A stretch of DNA of 64,000 bases from GW2011-AR15 sp964512765 (GCA_964512765.1 CAZEKF010000002.1:1-64000); one strand, 5' to 3'. Shown: positions 24,831-34,493, numbered from the stretch's first letter. Notes: a model not told the origin generated them from the letters alone. Numbers and translations: made by a program.

Positions 24831-25223
24831 ATGTACGAAGTTGGTAGATTGTGTGTGAAATTAGCAGGCAGGGATGCTAATAAAAGATGTGTTATTATTG
24901 AAATTCTTGACGATGTTTATGTTATGATAGATGGTCAAACTAGAAGAAGGAAATGTAATATTAATCATTTAGAACCATTAGACAAAGTTCTTAAAATTAA
25001 AAAAAGTGCATCCCATAAAGATATTGTTTCTGTTCTTAAAAAAGAAAAAATCAGTGTTGTTGATACAAAACCAAAGAAAGCTGTAGAAAAGCCTAAGAAA
25101 CTAGATAAATCAAAAAGAACAGATAAAAAAGAGAAACCTAAGACAGTAACTAAAAAAGAAGTTAAGAAAGAAAAACCAAGTAAGAAAACAACAACCAAAA
25201 AGAAAGAAACTAAGAAAAAATAA
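24831..25223 (+). CDS. rpl14e: Ribosomal protein L14e with long lysine-rich tail
   Basis: About 130 aa. The KOW-type core fills residues 1-75: YEVGRLCVKLAGRDANKRCV, then DDVYVMIDGQTRRRKCNINH. This matches archaeal L14e. The remaining 50 or so residues are almost all Lys, Thr, Glu and Pro. Such tails are more common on eukaryotic than archaeal L14e and may contact rRNA. The ATG at 24831 follows AAAGGTGATT as ribosome site; a GTG at 24819 is in frame but less likely. Confidence 0.92.
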   Translation: MYEVGRLCVKLAGRDANKRCVIIEILDDVYVMIDGQTRRRKCNINHLEPLDKVLKIKKSASHKDIVSVLKKEKISVVDTKPKKAVEKPKKLDKSKRTDKKEKPKTVTKKEVKKEKPSKKTTTKKKETKKK

Positions 25224-25225
25224 AT

Positions 25226-26032
25226 TTAATTAGCAATAGGTTTCATAACCTTCCAAGCTAATTCAAACATCTCGCTTAGAGCTGATGCAAAGAATGGTGT
25301 GTTAACCCAGATTCCTATGTCATATGTTGGATGAACATCTGCGTCATCATTAACCATGAACATTACTTCTTTACCATCTACAACAACAAACCTTGCTTTG
25401 GTTTTTGTATTTTTAATTTCAGCGTACTTACCGATTTCTTTCACAATTTTATTTCCAGGATCAGTGATAGGAGCAGCAATTCTTACTTTGACACCGCGAC
25501 CATTTAATTCTTCAAACAATGGAGCAAGAGCTTCCATTTTTCTGATAGCACCTTGTTCAGTTGTCATTATTTCAACAGACTTTTCTGCACCTTTTATGGT
25601 CATTTCCAAATGGTTGTACAGGTTATGTCTTCCTCTTAAACTACCACTTAGCTCACTAGGTTCTATTAATTCAACGCCTTGAGTATGTAATGTTGTAAGT
25701 TCCTGAAGAACATCAGTAGATTTTAAATTCTCAAGCCTGTCAACAGCTTCTTCTGCGTCTTTACGCATGTTCTTTTTAACTCTTTCAACAACTTCAGTAG
25801 GTGGCACAGCAATATATTTAATTGGTTTGCCTAATTTCATAACCACAAAACCTTTTTTCTCCAAACTTTCCAAGACATCGTAACTTCTAGATCTTGGAAC
25901 ATTTGCTATGTCAGATAGCTCACCAGCAGTTGAAACTCCTCTTGATAATAATGCTGTCCAAATCTTTACTTCATACAAATTAAGACTAAAATATCTTCTT
26001 AGTTTACTAAGAAATTCATCTTTAACAATCAT
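25226..26032 (-). CDS. TrmB-family transcriptional regulator
   Basis: 268 aa. The N-terminal winged helix (about 12-80) has LNLYEVKIWTALLSRGVSTA, then ELSDIANVPRSRSYDVLESL, a TrmB signature. A helical linker leads to the PLD-like effector domain (about 120-262), including FEELNGRGVKVRIAAPI and DPGNKIVKEIGKYAEIKNTK. TrmB proteins are sugar-responsive regulators in archaea; this one has the short form without the extra C-terminal sugar domain. It is divergent from acdBA, with an inverted repeat in the shared promoter region. A GGTGGGGTG ribosome site precedes the ATG. Its ligand is unknown. Confidence 0.88.
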   Translation of the reverse strand: MIVKDEFLSKLRRYFSLNLYEVKIWTALLSRGVSTAGELSDIANVPRSRSYDVLESLEKKGFVVMKLGKPIKYIAVPPTEVVERVKKNMRKDAEEAVDRLENLKSTDVLQELTTLHTQGVELIEPSELSGSLRGRHNLYNHLEMTIKGAEKSVEIMTTEQGAIRKMEALAPLFEELNGRGVKVRIAAPITDPGNKIVKEIGKYAEIKNTKTKARFVVVDGKEVMFMVNDDADVHPTYDIGIWVNTPFFASALSEMFELAWKVMKPIAN

Positions 26033-26062
26033 CTTTGCACCCCACCTTAAAATAATAACTTA

Positions 26063-26077
26063 CTTTTATTAATCACA
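26063..26077 (-). promoter_or_regulatory. TATA-like element of the trmB-family gene
   Basis: On the minus strand GTGATTAATAAAAGT contains a TATA-like core about 35 nt upstream of the ATG. It overlaps the outer arm of the inverted repeat at 26074-26097, which would allow repression by occlusion. Confidence 0.4.
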
Positions 26078-26097
26078 ACTCATATTAATATGTTGTG
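26074..26097. promoter_or_regulatory. Inverted repeat, candidate operator between trmB and acdBA
   Basis: CACAAC (26074-26079) and GTTGTG (26092-26097) flank a palindromic ATATTAATAT core, with a 2-nt offset in the left arm. It lies over the upstream edge of the trmB TATA region and 90-110 nt before the acdB ATG. TrmB-type regulators bind dyads of this general size. The link to this protein is inference. Confidence 0.45.
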
Positions 26098-26145
26098 GTT
26101 TTTTTACCTTTCTGTAGTGTACCTTATTTGTCCCTATGAATAAAG

Positions 26146-26163
26146 AAAAAGTTTTTATACCTT
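26146..26163 (+). promoter_or_regulatory. BRE/TATA promoter of acdBA
   Basis: GAAAAAGTTTTTATACC is a strong BRE/TATA match about 26-30 nt upstream of the acdB ATG at 26186, giving a leaderless or near-leaderless mRNA. Confidence 0.6.
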
Positions 26164-26185
26164 AGGGTAGATAACTTATTGCATA

Positions 26186-26827
26186 ATGTTGCTTAGCCAG
26201 GACAAATCAATAAAATTATTAAAAAAATACAGGATAAAAACACCTAAAACAGTTCTCTTTAAACAACAAAATGTTAATTTTCTAAAACTTAAATTTCCTG
26301 TTGCATTAAAAGTTGATTCGCCTGAAGCAATACATAAATCTGACATGGGCTTAGTGCATGTGAACATCAAAGATATCCATGAACTGAACCGTAAATTAAA
26401 AACAGTTTGTACTGTTTTGAGAATGCATAATATTACAAAGTATGGCATGGTTGTTCAGGAAATGGTTAAAGGCCTAGAAATTATAATAGGAATGAAACGA
26501 GATCCGACCTTTGGTTCAGTAATCTTGTTTGGTTTAGGTGGTGTATTTGTTGAAGTTATGAAAGATGTTAGTATGCGGATTGCACCGTTAACAAAAAAAG
26601 ATTGTTTGGAAATGCTTGATGAAATTAAAGGAAATAAATTACTGCAAGGTTATAGACACATTAAACCTGTTAACAAAGACAAGATAGTAGACTTACTTTT
26701 GAAAATGTCAAAAATATCTCAGAACGAAAAACACATTCAAGAAATAGATTTTAATCCAGTTATTGTTAATGATAGGCAAGCTATTGTAGTTGATGCCAGG
26801 ATCATTATAGGAGATAAAAATGTTTGA
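26186..26827 (+). CDS. acdB: Acetyl-CoA synthetase (ADP-forming), beta subunit
   Basis: A 213-aa ATP-grasp subunit. Seen: FPVALKVDSPEAIHKSDMG near residues 33-52 (the HKSD motif of the beta subunit, whose His takes part in phosphate transfer), VVQEMVKGLEIIIGMKRDP and FGSVILFGLGGVFVEVMKD near 110, and the metal-binding end IQEIDFNPVIV. With the alpha subunit it converts acetyl-CoA, ADP and phosphate to acetate, CoA and ATP, the main substrate-level phosphorylation route of fermentative archaea. It overlaps acdA by 8 nt. Other acyl-CoAs are possible substrates. Confidence 0.93.
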   Translation: MLLSQDKSIKLLKKYRIKTPKTVLFKQQNVNFLKLKFPVALKVDSPEAIHKSDMGLVHVNIKDIHELNRKLKTVCTVLRMHNITKYGMVVQEMVKGLEIIIGMKRDPTFGSVILFGLGGVFVEVMKDVSMRIAPLTKKDCLEMLDEIKGNKLLQGYRHIKPVNKDKIVDLLLKMSKISQNEKHIQEIDFNPVIVNDRQAIVVDARIIIGDKNV

Positions 26828-28211
26828 ACAGTTTTTTAATCCAAAATCTGTAGCAGTTATTGGTGCATCGCGTAAAAAAAATTCTGCAGGCCAAGGCGTT
26901 GTTAAAAGTTTACTTAAAGGTGGTGTGTTCAAAAGTAAGACAAACAAACCATTCAAAGGAAAAATTTATCCTATTAATCCGAAAGCTAGATCTATTCTCG
27001 GACTGAAATGTTATCCGTCTATTTTACTTGTTAAAGAAAAAATTGATTTAGCAGTTATTGTTGTTCCTGCAAAAATCGTGCCTTTTGTTATGCAGGAATG
27101 TGCTAAGAAAAAGGTTAAAGCAGTAATTATTATTTCTGCAGGTTTTTCAGAAATTGGAGAAAAAGGTATTGAGTTACAGAATAAAATATTGAAAATTGCT
27201 AAGAAAGCTGGAGTTAGGATAATTGGTCCTAATTGTTTAGGTTTAATGCGGCCTTCTACTAGTTTAAACGCATCGTTTGGACCGTGTATGCCAAAACAAG
27301 GAAAAGTTGCATTTTTCTCACAATCAGGTGCATTAATCGATAGTGTTATTGACTGGTCACTTGAGCAAAATTATGGATTCAGCACTGTTGTTAGTTTAGG
27401 TAACAAAGCAGACATTACTGTTTCAGATTTATTATTGTGGGTTGAACAAGATTCTCAAACAAAAGCAATTGCATTATACTTAGAAGGTTTGAAAGATGGC
27501 AAGAAATTTATGAAAATTGCTAAAAAAGTTTCTAAAACAAAACCAATAGTTGCATTGAAAGCAGGTAGATCAGAAACAGGTATGAAAGCAGTTAGCAGTC
27601 ACACAGGAAGTTTAGCTGGTAGTTACGCGATTTACAAAGCAGCGTTTAAACAATCTGGCGTTCATATTGCTGATAATGTTGATGAATTGTTTGAAATGTC
27701 TGACGCATTGGCAAACCAGCCGCCATGTAAGAATAATATTGGAATTATTACAAACGGTGGCGGAGCAGGAGTATTATGCGCGGATTATTGTGATGAAGAA
27801 GGACTTAATTTAGCCAAGTTTAGTGAAGAAACATTAAAAAAACTGGATAAATCAGGGAAAATGCATCCAGCATATTCAAGAAGAAATCCTTTAGATTTAG
27901 TAGGGGATGCGTTACATGACAGATATGACGTTGCAATTGACACAATACTTCAACAAAAAGACGTGCATGGTTTAATAGTAATTCAAACATTACAAACAAT
28001 GACTCAACCAATATTAGATGCGAAAGCAGTTCTGAAAGCAAGAAGAAAATATCCAAATAAACCGATCATAACAAGTTACATGGGAGGGAAATTTACAAGA
28101 AAATCTGTTGAGTTGTTAGAAGCTAACCACGTACCAGATTTTAACGTGCCGTATAAAGCAGCAAATGCAATGAAAGCATTGGTTGATAGATATAATTGGC
28201 TAAAAAATTAG
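26820..28211 (+). CDS. acdA: Acetyl-CoA synthetase (ADP-forming), alpha subunit
   Basis: 463 aa, the usual size. The N-terminal CoA-binding Rossmann domain shows SVAVIGASRKKNSAGQGV, and IIGPNCLGLMRP follows near residue 138. The succinyl-CoA-ligase-like domains contain AFFSQSGALIDSV and the phosphohistidine segment VSSHTGSLAGSYAIYK near residue 258, followed by GIITNGGGAGVLCAD. It is translationally coupled to acdB. The stop overlaps the convergent pelota gene by 4 nt. Presence of both subunits supports acetate-forming fermentation. Confidence 0.94.
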   Translation: MFEQFFNPKSVAVIGASRKKNSAGQGVVKSLLKGGVFKSKTNKPFKGKIYPINPKARSILGLKCYPSILLVKEKIDLAVIVVPAKIVPFVMQECAKKKVKAVIIISAGFSEIGEKGIELQNKILKIAKKAGVRIIGPNCLGLMRPSTSLNASFGPCMPKQGKVAFFSQSGALIDSVIDWSLEQNYGFSTVVSLGNKADITVSDLLLWVEQDSQTKAIALYLEGLKDGKKFMKIAKKVSKTKPIVALKAGRSETGMKAVSSHTGSLAGSYAIYKAAFKQSGVHIADNVDELFEMSDALANQPPCKNNIGIITNGGGAGVLCADYCDEEGLNLAKFSEETLKKLDKSGKMHPAYSRRNPLDLVGDALHDRYDVAIDTILQQKDVHGLIVIQTLQTMTQPILDAKAVLKARRKYPNKPIITSYMGGKFTRKSVELLEANHVPDFNVPYKAANAMKALVDRYNWLKN

Positions 28212-29263
28212 TAATTGGTTTTATACCTTAACAAAGCACCCAGTCCACCTAGTCCGTCAAGTTTCTTACCTCCATCATGCTCAGAACTAATAATGTGAAC
28301 CTTACCTTGCATTGATTCAACAGTCCGCATTAATTTATCAATTTCTTCAAATGAATCTTCTTGTCTTTTTTTATGTATAAAATCATCAGTTATTAATAAC
28401 TCAGAAACTGCTCCAGAGTCAACTGCTTTTTTAATTTGTTTCAAACCATATTCTGCTTTTCCTTGTTTGGATATTTCTTGTAGTAATAACTCAACTTTTT
28501 TTATCTCTTCAGCAAACCGTTCTTGTTGTAATACTGTCTGTACTTCTGGACGTTTTATAACTTCGTTTATACCATTGACACCTACAGATGAACATGTTGC
28601 GTAAACAATCTTTGTATTGCCTTTCATTAATTTTTGTACATATTCACGCCAGAATCCGGGTGAAGCAATCACAATGTTAGAAAAATTATATCTTTTATCA
28701 TATAAATCAACTGTTTTTTTAATCATAGGAAACAGTTCATGAACGTCAGTTTTCACATCTGCTTTTTTTTGTACAGTTGCTTTTACCTGTGTTAACATTT
28801 CATAACCATATTTTTTTAATAATGCAAAATAGGCTTCTTCTCTATCATGGACAACCACAAGAATCTTATGACTTATCTCTTTAGAAGAGTCTTCAAGTTT
28901 ATCAATTTGGTATTTTAGGAAATTTTGTTTTTGTAATGAAAATTCACTGTTTTCTTCAAGGTTAATTGTATGATGGCTCCCAATGGATATATCTTCAGGT
29001 CCTTCCTGAATCACACCTGAAACTCTTAACACATTTGAATATTTTGAAAATTCAAGTTTTTCTACTGTAATTGATAAAAAAACAGGTTTTTTAATAACTT
29101 TAGTGTTTCTATCATCTTCCTTACCTAATTTAATCTTTCTGTAAGTCTTTGCCTTTAAAACATCAGATTTCTCAATAACATAAGTTAAATACCATAAATC
29201 ATCTAAATTTTCGATTTTTAGTTTTACAAAATTCTTTTTATAGTTCTTAGTTAATATTTTCAT
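28208..29263 (-). CDS. pelA: Pelota (aPelota), ribosome-rescue factor
   Basis: 351 aa with the three eRF1-like domains. The N-terminal Sm-like domain (1-125) has LKIENLDDLWYLTYVIEKSD, the hallmark pelota opening, and GSHHTINLEENSEFSL. The central domain (126-255) contains SPGFWREYVQKLM. The C-terminal domain (256-351) has AVSELLITDDFIHKKR and ends near LDGLGGLGALLRYK. It lacks the GGQ of release factors, as expected. With aEF1A it splits stalled ribosomes in no-go and non-stop decay. Cytoplasmic. Convergent with acdA. Confidence 0.95.
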   Translation of the reverse strand: MKILTKNYKKNFVKLKIENLDDLWYLTYVIEKSDVLKAKTYRKIKLGKEDDRNTKVIKKPVFLSITVEKLEFSKYSNVLRVSGVIQEGPEDISIGSHHTINLEENSEFSLQKQNFLKYQIDKLEDSSKEISHKILVVVHDREEAYFALLKKYGYEMLTQVKATVQKKADVKTDVHELFPMIKKTVDLYDKRYNFSNIVIASPGFWREYVQKLMKGNTKIVYATCSSVGVNGINEVIKRPEVQTVLQQERFAEEIKKVELLLQEISKQGKAEYGLKQIKKAVDSGAVSELLITDDFIHKKRQEDSFEEIDKLMRTVESMQGKVHIISSEHDGGKKLDGLGGLGALLRYKTNY

Positions 29264-29317
29264 ATCTATAAGGAAAATGGAAAAGTATATATATATAATT
29301 GCCTGTTTTTGGAATTA

Positions 29318-30511
29318 ATGAAACGTAAAGCACAGTTAACTAATCCTAATCCGCAATCCATGATTGCTCTTTTGATTTTTATAATAGGATTAGTGCTGGT
29401 AATGTATATTTTATTTTTACCTCCCGAAGACCGGGCAGACCTGCTAGAACAAAATCGGACAGGGTCAGCAGATGGTGAAAAAGATGACGTCACAATAATA
29501 ATGACTAAAGAGCCAGGTAGAATTAGTAACATTGCAGAAGAAGAAATTGTGCAGGACATACCTTCATTTAGCCTTTTCACCAGGACAGATGCAGGTGTAA
29601 TTGAAGAATATGATTCCATAGATATCCAAAAATCATTGTTTGAAGAAGTAAAAAGAAACTTAACATTCAAAATAAATGATCCAGAGAATACAGATAATAT
29701 AATTTTATCTTTTAATGCTCCAAAACGTGACGGAGAGTTAACAATAAAACTAAACGGGGTAGTTATTTTAAGTCGAGAAATTCCTACATCAAGCCCGAGT
29801 CCAATAACACTTCAGAAAAGTTTGTTAAAAGAAGATAACTCTCTTGTGTTTAGTGTATCAGGTCCAGGCATTGAATTCTGGAAATCTAACAAATACTCTC
29901 TAGAAAATATTAAAGTTTCAGCTGACTTTACAGATAAAAGTAGCCAGGAAAATAAACAGAGTGTTTTTGTTACAGAACAAGAAAAAGATAACCTTGAATC
30001 TTTTGAACTGAGATTTATCGCAAACTGTCGCGAACTAGATGTTGGACCAATGGAGATTTATCTTAACAAAAGGTTAATTTATTCAAGCGTACCAGACTGC
30101 GGTTCTAAGATAGAAGTGCCGCCTGTTGACGCGTTAAGAGTAAGAGAAGGAGAAAATGATTTATTGTTCAGAACAGAGAAAGGAAATTATTTATTGTATC
30201 GAATAGAAACAAAATTAACTTTAAAAGAACCTTTGTTCCCAACATATTTCTTTTCAATTGATGATGAACAGTTTGAAAATATTGATAATGATGATGCGGA
30301 TATCAATTTAACTGTACTTTTCCCGAACAGCGAAGAAAAGAAAAGAGGTAAAATTTTAGTAAACGATTATTTTATGGAAATTGAAACTTATGACACATTG
30401 TATGAAAGAAAAATCAATGATTTTGTTAGGGAAGGTAACAACGCAGTTGAGATACAAGCCAAATCTGAGAAATTAGACATTCTTGAACTGCAAGTATTGC
30501 TGGTTGAGTAA
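29318..30511 (+). CDS. Membrane-anchored envelope protein with pilin-like N-terminus (cluster gene 1)
   Basis: About 397 aa from the ATG at 29318 (MKRKAQLTNPNPQSMIALL). A short basic leader with KAQ precedes a hydrophobic helix of about 20 residues, as in class III (prepilin-like) signals. The rest is external and beta-rich: two or three jelly-roll-like segments with NDPENTDNIILSF near 110 and NDPENT-like patterns again later (SVPDCGSKIEVPPVDALRVR). A pair of Cys in the middle may bridge. No known family is recognised. It is first of five co-directional genes with short spacers. TATATATATAAT about 25 nt upstream is a likely TATA element. Confidence 0.72.
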   Translation: MKRKAQLTNPNPQSMIALLIFIIGLVLVMYILFLPPEDRADLLEQNRTGSADGEKDDVTIIMTKEPGRISNIAEEEIVQDIPSFSLFTRTDAGVIEEYDSIDIQKSLFEEVKRNLTFKINDPENTDNIILSFNAPKRDGELTIKLNGVVILSREIPTSSPSPITLQKSLLKEDNSLVFSVSGPGIEFWKSNKYSLENIKVSADFTDKSSQENKQSVFVTEQEKDNLESFELRFIANCRELDVGPMEIYLNKRLIYSSVPDCGSKIEVPPVDALRVREGENDLLFRTEKGNYLLYRIETKLTLKEPLFPTYFFSIDDEQFENIDNDDADINLTVLFPNSEEKKRGKILVNDYFMEIETYDTLYERKINDFVREGNNAVEIQAKSEKLDILELQVLLVE

Positions 30512-30546
30512 GATTTATATAGGTTGTTTGTTCTAAATGATTTAAC

Positions 30547-32547
30547 ATGGGAAAAGTAATAGATAAGATAATTAGTAATGATACAAGTAACATGAGCGGG
30601 CCCATGTGCCTTTTTGTAATCATAGCAGGATTATTACTGTATATGCTTGATTTTGGAACACTATGGAACGGATATCCTTTAGAGACTCTTTCAGGGAGCT
30701 TGAAACTTTTAATAACTGTTATGATGATAATTTTTGTAGTTTTATTTATAACTAATCATTTTAGACCTTTTGCATCTGCGGCACTTTTTTTGTATTCCTT
30801 ATGGGCATTTATTTTTCTTGCTGGTTTAGCAACATCTAACCTAGTAGCTTTGGTACATTTATTGTTTTCTATGATTATGTTTTTTATATTTAAAAATAAA
30901 ACTTCGGATTTTGATAATCTTACAAGAGCAATTTTTTTAATTACTTTCATGGATTTTTTTGGGTTTGCAATTCTTAAACAGGGTGCATTAACTTTTGGCG
31001 TTCAAAAAGCAGCAGTATTTTCTAGATTGATGATACCTTTGTGGTTATATTATGTATTGGGTTTTTGTCAAAAACATAACGGAACAGCTTTGGTAGATTG
31101 GATCCTTATTATCATAGTCATATTTAATTTGTTTATGATTGTTGATATGGGACAGCTAACTGTATTTCAAAGAACAGACAATTTGGATAAAAGTTGGGCT
31201 AACCAAGCTTCGAGAGGGATGAAACAAGCATGGGCATTTTTAAGCAAAGATCTCTGGACGAATCTTGCTCAAAGTTACCATAATTTTAACCAGCAAGTGT
31301 TTAACCAATCGTACCTATATGATGGTCAACAAGAAGATACAGAAGAACCGCAGGGGATATACATTGAAAAAATTGATAGGGGCGACTATGTGTTCAAGGA
31401 ATATGCTCCAATATATTTTTGGGCGTTAATTGAAGCAAGAAATTTAGATTTAGATAATCCGATTTACCCACTAATTACTTGTACTGTTGAATTAGATGAC
31501 GGAACCTTACTTCCAGGAATTGTAAATGAAGAAGATTATGAGTATGAGTTTGAAGTTCATTCTGGTGTTGATAGAACAATTTCTTGTAGATATGACCCTG
31601 GTTTAATACCTGAAGGAGGTTATAAAGTTACGTTTGATGTAACGTTTAATTTTGGTGTTGACGCACGAAGAAAGATCTATTTGATGGATCGTACAAGGTA
31701 CACTGAAGAACTTGTTGCGTTAAAGAGACAGGGAAAAACACCTACACCTGAACAAATTTTGTTATCTGTAGATATAACGGACACGCTTCCTGAGACAATC
31801 TACACTTCAGGCCCAGTATCCTTAGGAATAGGTACGCATAACCCACCATGGGACATTGGAGACACGCATAATATTAAGTATTTATTTGGTGTAACCTTTG
31901 AAAACTTATGGACTCAAGGTGGGGAAATCCAAAGCATAGATGAAATACAGTTAATCGTGCCTGACACTTTTGAAATTATGTTGGGTAGTTGTGATGTTAA
32001 AATAGATTATGATAATCCTATTGAAGAAGACAACTCAAAAACTTATGTTAGTACTGACACAATCATAGACATAGAAGATTTTCGTACTGTTAACTGTTTA
32101 ATGAAAGTTGAAAAAGACAGCCTAGATCCATTAAAAGTTACTACAAGATTTTTAAAATCGCACGTTGATTATACATATTCAATGACAGAATCAATTGATT
32201 TTGAAGTGGAAGGATTGAGTGACTTTGAAAAAGCAGCAATTGAAAAAGACCAAGTTTGTTGTAAAATTGTTACTGCTCCAGGTGGCAGTAGTTCAACTGA
32301 AGAATATCGAGGAATGTCAAGCTATGAATGTCAACAAGAAGCAGACGGACAGTACGTGTTCACGTCAGAAGTAGATCCATCTAATTGTTATACAGACGAA
32401 GATCTGTTTGACAAATGTTGTGCAATTTCTAGCACAAGAGCAACCAACTACATTTGGGTTGTTGACGAGTTAATGTGTGATGAATATGATAGTCATACAG
32501 AAAGTGCTCAAATTATTGATGACACTTCAAAGTGTCCGGTTAGATAA
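30547..32547 (+). CDS. Polytopic membrane protein with large external domain (cluster gene 2)
   Basis: 666 aa. About seven hydrophobic segments occupy residues 15-205, followed by about 460 external residues. These include beta-rich stretches (ITCTVELDDGTLLPG, FDVTFNFGVDARRKIYLMD) and a long region ending in two cysteine units, each with CC near its start and two later Cys (CCKIV near 576, CCAIS near 629). No transport or enzyme motif is seen. It begins 35 nt after gene 1, behind a TATA-like TTTATATAGG. Likely the membrane core of the cluster, with lipoproteins 3-5 as external partners. That is inference. Confidence 0.72.
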   Translation: MGKVIDKIISNDTSNMSGPMCLFVIIAGLLLYMLDFGTLWNGYPLETLSGSLKLLITVMMIIFVVLFITNHFRPFASAALFLYSLWAFIFLAGLATSNLVALVHLLFSMIMFFIFKNKTSDFDNLTRAIFLITFMDFFGFAILKQGALTFGVQKAAVFSRLMIPLWLYYVLGFCQKHNGTALVDWILIIIVIFNLFMIVDMGQLTVFQRTDNLDKSWANQASRGMKQAWAFLSKDLWTNLAQSYHNFNQQVFNQSYLYDGQQEDTEEPQGIYIEKIDRGDYVFKEYAPIYFWALIEARNLDLDNPIYPLITCTVELDDGTLLPGIVNEEDYEYEFEVHSGVDRTISCRYDPGLIPEGGYKVTFDVTFNFGVDARRKIYLMDRTRYTEELVALKRQGKTPTPEQILLSVDITDTLPETIYTSGPVSLGIGTHNPPWDIGDTHNIKYLFGVTFENLWTQGGEIQSIDEIQLIVPDTFEIMLGSCDVKIDYDNPIEEDNSKTYVSTDTIIDIEDFRTVNCLMKVEKDSLDPLKVTTRFLKSHVDYTYSMTESIDFEVEGLSDFEKAAIEKDQVCCKIVTAPGGSSSTEEYRGMSSYECQQEADGQYVFTSEVDPSNCYTDEDLFDKCCAISSTRATNYIWVVDELMCDEYDSHTESAQIIDDTSKCPVR

Positions 32548-32551
32548 AAAA

Positions 32552-33514
32552 ATGAAAAACAAAATAATTTTTTCAATTATACTCTTGATTTGTATAACTT
32601 CTTGTACCTTTACTGGAAAAAATGATGAAGATTTAGATATTGAAAAAAATATTTACAAAGGAACACGTGGCGTTTCAATGGATTTTTTTGAAAATAATTT
32701 TCCTGATGAAATATTTGAAAATGAAGAACTAAATTTAGCAATAAAGATTGAAAATAAAGGTGCATACGATGTTAAAAACGCAAAATTACTTGTAAGTGTT
32801 GAAAAAGAATTTATGAACTTTTTTAATGGAGATCACGTTTATGAAACATTATTTCAAGGAAGGCCTTTTTTGCAAGGAAAAACATACTACAGTGATTTTA
32901 ATGATTTTCACATTGAAGAACTTAGGTTAAAAGTTAAAGAATTAGATGATTTAAGTGAATATCATGATTCGTTTATACTTTCAACTTTTTGTTATGATTA
33001 TAAAGGCATTGCAATTGCGGACGTATGTATTGATACAGACCCTCATGACGTAAAGGTTACAGAAAAAGTATGTTCGGAAATAGATTCGATTAGTTTATCA
33101 GAAGGTCAAGGCGGACCGGTCATCATTGACAGAATTGATACAAGGATGTTAGTACAAGGCGATACAATAAAACCACAGTTTAAAATTTATATAACAAACA
33201 AAGGTAAAGGTACAGTAATTTCTTCTGGAAAATCTGATGAAGTTTGTAACAAAGAATCAATAGGGTTTGATACTTATAACACATTAAAAATAACAGAACT
33301 AGAATTTTCAAACCATAATTTAAACAATTTTGAATGTCTTCCTTCAGACCTTGTGTTGTTAAATAATGAAGATTTCATAACGTGTACGTATAAAGGAACA
33401 GACATTACAAAAAACTCACCAACCTATTTAACACCACTTAAAGTTGCATTTGAATATGGTTACACTGAATCAATATCAAAAGAAATTAAAATACGAAAAA
33501 TATTAACTTATTAA
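32552..33514 (+). CDS. Predicted lipoprotein, GTRG paralogue 1 (cluster gene 3)
   Basis: 320 aa from the ATG at 32552 (MKNKIIFSIILLICITSC), 4 nt after the previous stop. The signal ends in a lipobox (CITSC). The mature protein opens with the motif YKGTRGVSMDFFENNFPDEI near residue 35, then an Ig-like stretch (LNLAIKIENKGAYDVKNAKL). A CYDYKGIAIADVC segment lies near 150 and a second Ig-like half follows with GKGTVISSG. The same order of motifs recurs in the next two genes, so the three arose by duplication. Two conserved Cys pairs probably form disulphides. Confidence 0.72.
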   Translation: MKNKIIFSIILLICITSCTFTGKNDEDLDIEKNIYKGTRGVSMDFFENNFPDEIFENEELNLAIKIENKGAYDVKNAKLLVSVEKEFMNFFNGDHVYETLFQGRPFLQGKTYYSDFNDFHIEELRLKVKELDDLSEYHDSFILSTFCYDYKGIAIADVCIDTDPHDVKVTEKVCSEIDSISLSEGQGGPVIIDRIDTRMLVQGDTIKPQFKIYITNKGKGTVISSGKSDEVCNKESIGFDTYNTLKITELEFSNHNLNNFECLPSDLVLLNNEDFITCTYKGTDITKNSPTYLTPLKVAFEYGYTESISKEIKIRKILTY

Positions 33515-33518
33515 AAAA

Positions 33519-34442
33519 ATGAGAAAATACGTAATATTATGCTTGATAATTCTTCTTACTGCCTGCACTTCAAGTTCATCCTCTTCCTCTGGTCCGAGTA
33601 ATAAAAACTGGCAGACAGGTACAGACGGTCTTAAAATGAATTTTCTTGCAGATAATCCACCAAATGAAGTACTAAGCAGTCAAGAGTTTAATGTTATTGT
33701 TGAATATGCAAACAAAGGAACATATAGCATGGGCGCTAACGATGCAAAATTTTATTTAACAGGGTATGACCCAGCAATTTTGTTTGGCGGAGATCCTTCT
33801 AAGGAAGCAGACAGTGAAATAGGAGCAATGGGAGGTAAGAATCAGTATAATACAGAAGGTTCTCAAGCAGCATACGTGAAATGGAAAACAGATGTCGACC
33901 TTCGTGGTGTTCCAGATGTTGATTCATTTAACCAAGATTTAACTTTAACAGCATGCTATAAATATGTTACAAAAGCAAATCCTTTAGTATGTTTAGATCC
34001 TTTAGAATATGAGCTTGTCTCTGCAGGAGAATGTAACTTTGACGTTCAAGATCTAGGAACAAGTCAAGGCGCGCCGATTGCTGTTTCAAACATTAATTTA
34101 AAAACAACAGGGAAAAAAGCGTATTTTGAAATTCATTTTCAGAACAAAGGTAAAGGTATTCCATTCTTGCCTTCAAAAAGTCTTAACAACTGTTTTAACA
34201 GTTTAAGTTTATCAGATATTAATATGATTAAGTTAAAAACAATATCTGTTTCAGGAAAACCCTTTACAAGTAATTGTCAACCTTCAAATGAAATAAGGTT
34301 AATCAATGGGAAAGGTTTTGCAGTGTGTGAAATGGAAATAGCTGCAGAATCGTATTATAAAGGAGTTATGGAAATAGAAATTGAATATAATTATAGAGAT
34401 ACATTATCAAAATCAATTACAGTTATAAATGTTGACAGATAG
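33519..34442 (+). CDS. Predicted lipoprotein, GTRG paralogue 2 (cluster gene 4)
   Basis: 307 aa, starting 4 nt after the previous stop. MRKYVILCLIILLTAC is a signal with lipobox LTAC, followed by a Ser-rich linker. The family motif reads TGTDGLKMNFLADNPPNEVL, followed by FNVIVEYANKGTYSMG, a central CYKYVTKANPLVC and, later, FQNKGKGIPFLPSKSLNNC. These align with the same blocks in genes 3 and 5. No enzyme motif is seen. It is predicted to be lipid-anchored on the outer face. Confidence 0.72.
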   Translation: MRKYVILCLIILLTACTSSSSSSSGPSNKNWQTGTDGLKMNFLADNPPNEVLSSQEFNVIVEYANKGTYSMGANDAKFYLTGYDPAILFGGDPSKEADSEIGAMGGKNQYNTEGSQAAYVKWKTDVDLRGVPDVDSFNQDLTLTACYKYVTKANPLVCLDPLEYELVSAGECNFDVQDLGTSQGAPIAVSNINLKTTGKKAYFEIHFQNKGKGIPFLPSKSLNNCFNSLSLSDINMIKLKTISVSGKPFTSNCQPSNEIRLINGKGFAVCEMEIAAESYYKGVMEIEIEYNYRDTLSKSITVINVDR

Positions 34443-34493
34443 AAAAATTTATAACCCTTGATTGATGATGTAATTAAATAATAGGTGATTAAT

